From WLND01 sp040398845 (GTDB taxonomy: Bacteria > Actinomycetota > Actinomycetes > S36-B12), in NCBI GenBank assembly GCA_040398845.1, contig JBBATH010000013.1, positions 44,114-108,113 of the forward strand: a DNA stretch of 64,000 nucleotides, read 5' to 3'. The translations under genes and the position numbers were made by a program. The notes below the pieces were generated by a model that saw only the letters and a program-made list of their open reading frames with translations, ran no database searches and was not told where the DNA came from. How positions within the stretch are numbered: position 1 is the stretch's first letter; each line of letters opens with the position of its first letter. Positions 61,465 through 64,000 of the stretch are shown piece after piece.

Positions 61465-61716
61465 ATGGTGCAGCTCAGGGCGCGCAAGCCCCGGGACCTG
61501 TCAGCGGCACTCGTTGCGGCGCGACGAGGCCGCGGATGGTCGCAGGCTGAGCTCGCGGATCGGATCGGCGTCGGACGAGACTACGTCGGCGACCTCGAGT
61601 CCGGCCAGTTCGGCCTTCAGGTGACACGCCTGATGCGGCTGCTGGGCGAGCTGCGTGTCGACGTCGTGCTGACCTTGCCTGAGGTCGTCGACGAGTCGCA
61701 GTCGGACGATGCCTGA
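61465..61716 (+). CDS. hipB: HipB-like XRE-family antitoxin
   Basis: An 83-residue protein with a helix-turn-helix of the XRE type (RRGRGWSQAELADRIGV, RDYVGDLESGQ). ATG 61465 follows AGAAGGAGG. It overlaps hipA by 8 nt. It should bind HipA and repress the operon through the upstream inverted repeats. Confidence 0.9.
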   Translation: MVQLRARKPRDLSAALVAARRGRGWSQAELADRIGVGRDYVGDLESGQFGLQVTRLMRLLGELRVDVVLTLPEVVDESQSDDA

Positions 61717-63055
61717 CTCACTGGTCGTGCGCCTCCACGACCTCGTGGTTGGTCGCCTGACGCGGGGCACCGACCCGTCGCGAGTCCGTTTGGCCGTCGA
61801 TGCGGGCTTCGACCCCGGGCAGATCACGCTCACCGAAAGCTTCACTGCCGTCCCCGGCGGCGAACCGCCCAGCGATACGGTGTCTAACTTCCTCGGCGGA
61901 TACGTGCCCGAAGGTCATCACCGCCTGGTCATGGCCAGCCGGCGGGGCATCGACGCTGGGGACCTATTCGCGCTGCTACGCGAGTTCGGCGGCTCGCTGG
62001 CAGGCGCCTTGACGGCTCGGCCACCCGACAACCCGGACGACGCCCCAACGCTTGGGTGGCTGGAGTACCTGTCCGAGGCGGCGCTGGGCGACCGGCTGCG
62101 ACAAGCCCTGCGAGACACCGACCAGGCCGTGTCTGATGACAGCCGCTCAACTCTGCCAGGGTTCCAGCCGAAGGTACTCGCGCACAGGGTCGCCGGCGGG
62201 TGGGCGCAGCCGCGTGGCTCGGCGCACTCCACGTACATCCTCAAGCCGCAGGTTCCGCAGCGTGCCAGTCGGCTGGTCGACGAGCACTACGGGCACCTCA
62301 TGGCCCGGGCAGCCGGACTGTCCGGATTCTCCTCGGAACTCCTCGAGGCCGACGGCATGACCTTCCTAGCGATCCAGCGATTCGATCGGCAGGTCCTCCC
62401 GGACGGCGCGGTGGGGCTCATTCACCAAGAGGACGCAGCACAGGCGCTCGGCCTGGACTGGCGCACCGCGGATGCAAAGTTCCAGGACCCGCTCTGGCCG
62501 GGCAATCCGTCGCGGGCGTCCGCCCAGCGCGTGGCGCAACTGCTCGCCTCCGGTCCGGGCGGCAGCACGCTGGTGCGTGAGTGGGTTCGAAGGCTGGTAC
62601 TCAGCATTCTCCTCGGCGACAACGATGCGCACGCCAAGAACATCGCTCTCCTGCACAGTGCCCACGGCACTGCCCTGGCACCTGCGTACGACATCGTTCC
62701 TGGACTCTCCGCACGCGACATGATCGACGAGGGCTTCCGGATGGCGTTCGCCGTCAACGGCACCTTCGACCACCGGCAGATGAGCGTCGATGCGCTGGTC
62801 GCTGAGGCCCAGTCGTGGCGCGTGACAAGCCCGGGTCTGGCCTCCTCGGCCGTGGAGGACGCAATCGCCTCGTGCGCGGGCGCGATTCGAAACGTGGACC
62901 CGCCAGCGGGCATCTCAGCAGGCCTCGTCGACAAGCTCACGTGGGCAGTTGAGCGTCTGACAACCGGCGAGATGATCGGAACCTCTCCCTGGCAGGACGG
63001 AAAGTCCAGGAAGGCCGCCCGACGCCAGGGCCCGCCCCGCTCGGGGCACGTGTGA
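61709..63055 (+). CDS. hipA: HipA-like Ser/Thr kinase toxin
   Basis: A 448-residue HipA-fold kinase: LPGFQPKVL (the activation-loop region), STYILKPQ with the ATP-binding Lys, LGDNDAHAKNIALLH with catalytic Asp and Asn, and APAYDIVP with the metal-binding Asp. HipA kinases phosphorylate tRNA synthetases and cause growth arrest. All catalytic residues seem present, so the module looks active. The basic C-terminus (SRKAARRQG) is an extension. Confidence 0.92.
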   Translation: MPDSLVVRLHDLVVGRLTRGTDPSRVRLAVDAGFDPGQITLTESFTAVPGGEPPSDTVSNFLGGYVPEGHHRLVMASRRGIDAGDLFALLREFGGSLAGALTARPPDNPDDAPTLGWLEYLSEAALGDRLRQALRDTDQAVSDDSRSTLPGFQPKVLAHRVAGGWAQPRGSAHSTYILKPQVPQRASRLVDEHYGHLMARAAGLSGFSSELLEADGMTFLAIQRFDRQVLPDGAVGLIHQEDAAQALGLDWRTADAKFQDPLWPGNPSRASAQRVAQLLASGPGGSTLVREWVRRLVLSILLGDNDAHAKNIALLHSAHGTALAPAYDIVPGLSARDMIDEGFRMAFAVNGTFDHRQMSVDALVAEAQSWRVTSPGLASSAVEDAIASCAGAIRNVDPPAGISAGLVDKLTWAVERLTTGEMIGTSPWQDGKSRKAARRQGPPRSGHV

Positions 63056-63266
63056 CGGTCTCGGACCTGAGCCATACGCCCGGTTGCTCCCCACACTGGT
63101 CGGGGGAGCGATCAACGGTAAGCCGGGATTCCATACCAGAAGCTCTGGTCTTTCCCTGAAAGAAATCGTTGCCACCATTAGCGGGAAAGGATTAGCTCGG
63201 CACTAGAAACTGCGAGTAGCCTTTGGCATACGGATCAGGGATATTCGTCAACCGAAGGATATGTAG

Positions 63267-63848
63267 ATGAAGTCAACTGTTGTTTCTGCCATGACTTGCC
63301 TCGTTGGGCTGGGGGTTTTCGTTCTCGCTACGCCCGCCAGCGCCGCGCCATCTGGGATTCAGGACTGGTCAGAGACCCCCGCGAACGTGAAAGCTGTCCA
63401 GAATGTAATTCAGCCGACGTACACCGCCGGGCTTCCGTTGCATTCGACCACTGACATCAAAATTGAGAAGTGCGGGAGCGGGTATTCGATTTCCGCAGAG
63501 TACGACCGCTCCACCGCGGTGAAGCAGGGGCCGACTATCACCATGAAGCAGGTTGGTTCCGCATCTGATTGCGATCCGGACCCGGCCACGTGGTTCGGGA
63601 AAGTTTCTACTGTCTCAACTCCAGCCGGCAAGGCGATCATTTCCGCCCAGTGCGGGTGGGACGCTCAGGCTCAGGCTCCCGTGAGCGGGTACAACGGAGG
63701 GCCATGCAAGCGGTCCGATGTTGCTCGAACTGGCGGCCTCATTCTGATCGCCCCTTCCGGAAAGAACCCAACCGTCCAGGTTGAAACGACGGGACTTTCG
63801 TATGCTCAGCTTGTCAAGGTTGCAAAGGGCCTGAAGCCAGTCGCTTGA
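63267..63848 (+). CDS. Secreted protein of unknown function
   Basis: A 193-residue protein with a signal peptide ending at ASA (about residue 27), then a beta-rich domain with four Cys (KCGSG, DCDPD, QCGWD, PCKRS) that could form two disulfides. I recognise no family. ATG 63267 is preceded by AAGGAT. It is followed by a strong terminator. Confidence 0.72.
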   Translation: MKSTVVSAMTCLVGLGVFVLATPASAAPSGIQDWSETPANVKAVQNVIQPTYTAGLPLHSTTDIKIEKCGSGYSISAEYDRSTAVKQGPTITMKQVGSASDCDPDPATWFGKVSTVSTPAGKAIISAQCGWDAQAQAPVSGYNGGPCKRSDVARTGGLILIAPSGKNPTVQVETTGLSYAQLVKVAKGLKPVA

Positions 63849-63860
63849 CACTTCTCAATC

Positions 63861-63892
63861 AAACCCCCGGGCCACACTTGGCCCGGGGGTTT
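63861..63892 (+). terminator. Strong intrinsic-type terminator
   Basis: AAACCCCCGGGCC (63861-63873) and its exact complement (63880-63892) form a 13-bp stem with a 6-nt loop, 13 nt after the stop codon. The A and T ends of the stem make it work in both directions. Confidence 0.88.
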
Positions 63893-64000
63893 GGTATTCA
63901 ACGGTGGACGAGTCGCCTTGCCGCCACCGTTGAGACATCGGTTCGGTTCCATCATTCTGGGATTCTTACGTTTCCCGAACGCGATGCCCATGACCTGATC

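Noticed and set aside
1..64000. CRISPR array, rRNA, prophage structural genes, additional tRNAs
   Set aside because: No regularly spaced identical repeats of CRISPR type, no rRNA-like sequence, no capsid or terminase genes and no second cloverleaf were seen.

Overview
The window looks like chromosome from a high-GC Actinomycetota bacterium. The evidence is strong G/C at third codon positions, frequent GTG starts, a class I xylose isomerase, a ROK regulator, a hydrolase-ABC fusion of an actinobacterial type, L,D-transpeptidase, InlB-B and Ig-like surface proteins, and many starts with a TANNNT -10 hexamer exactly 6 nt upstream (predicted leaderless mRNAs). Genus cannot be told from sequence alone. 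No phage structural genes, no CRISPR array and no rRNA were seen; one tRNA (Lys, anticodon TTT) is present.

Layout. 0.2-2.3 kb: AAA/DUF4143 ATPase and a class I glutamine amidotransferase. 2.4-9.3 kb: a homoprotocatechuate-type meta-cleavage operon (hpaE-hpaD-hpaG) followed by a small ferredoxin, its reductase, an unrecognised Rossmann-like protein and an L,D-transpeptidase, closed by a strong hairpin. 9.5-12.0 kb: Gfo/Idh/MocA oxidoreductase, a 5'-truncated pentapeptide-repeat gene and a Phd/VapC-type toxin-antitoxin pair. 12.1-20.3 kb: a complete xylose uptake and isomerase regulon on the minus strand (xylB, xylA, xylFGH, ROK regulator, aldose-epimerase-like gene). 20.6-27.6 kb: secreted proteins, an RbsD/FucU mutarotase, a hydrolase-ABC ATPase fusion with its permease. 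27.6-28.9 kb: two TA modules, both with damaged toxins. 29.0-36.6 kb: a 1065-codon secreted protein split by an amber codon, a MoxR-type ATPase with a VWA partner, and a lysozyme-like secreted protein. 37.0-43.2 kb: a molybdopterin oxidoreductase split by TGA, a decayed TA locus, a Leu/Ile/Val-type binding protein, a MOSC protein and an Ig-like repeat protein. 43.4-48.1 kb: a divergent sugar-acid pathway (lactonase, FAH-family hydrolase and MDR dehydrogenase opposite an IlvD/Edd dehydratase). 48-57.9 kb: EamA transporter, uridine-kinase-like protein, secreted acetolactate decarboxylase, BNR lipoprotein, ChrA, FAD disulfide oxidoreductase and a CASTOR/POLLUX-type channel. 58.2-60.4 kb: a small accessory islet at tRNA-Lys with 162-bp direct repeats, a nucleotidyltransferase two-gene module and a 372-bp IS6-family deletion derivative. 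61.4-63.9 kb: hipBA and a secreted protein.

Two themes stand out. First, the segment is rich in carbohydrate and aromatic catabolism: pentose uptake and isomerisation, a likely non-phosphorylative sugar-acid route, and a homoprotocatechuate route. Second, there is a lot of decay. Three genes carry single in-frame stops, one carries a 7-bp tandem duplication that shifts the frame, at least four TA modules are damaged or vestigial, and a dispersed palindromic element (three copies) sits at gene ends or at a junction of truncated genes. Read-level confirmation is needed to separate real decay from assembly error.
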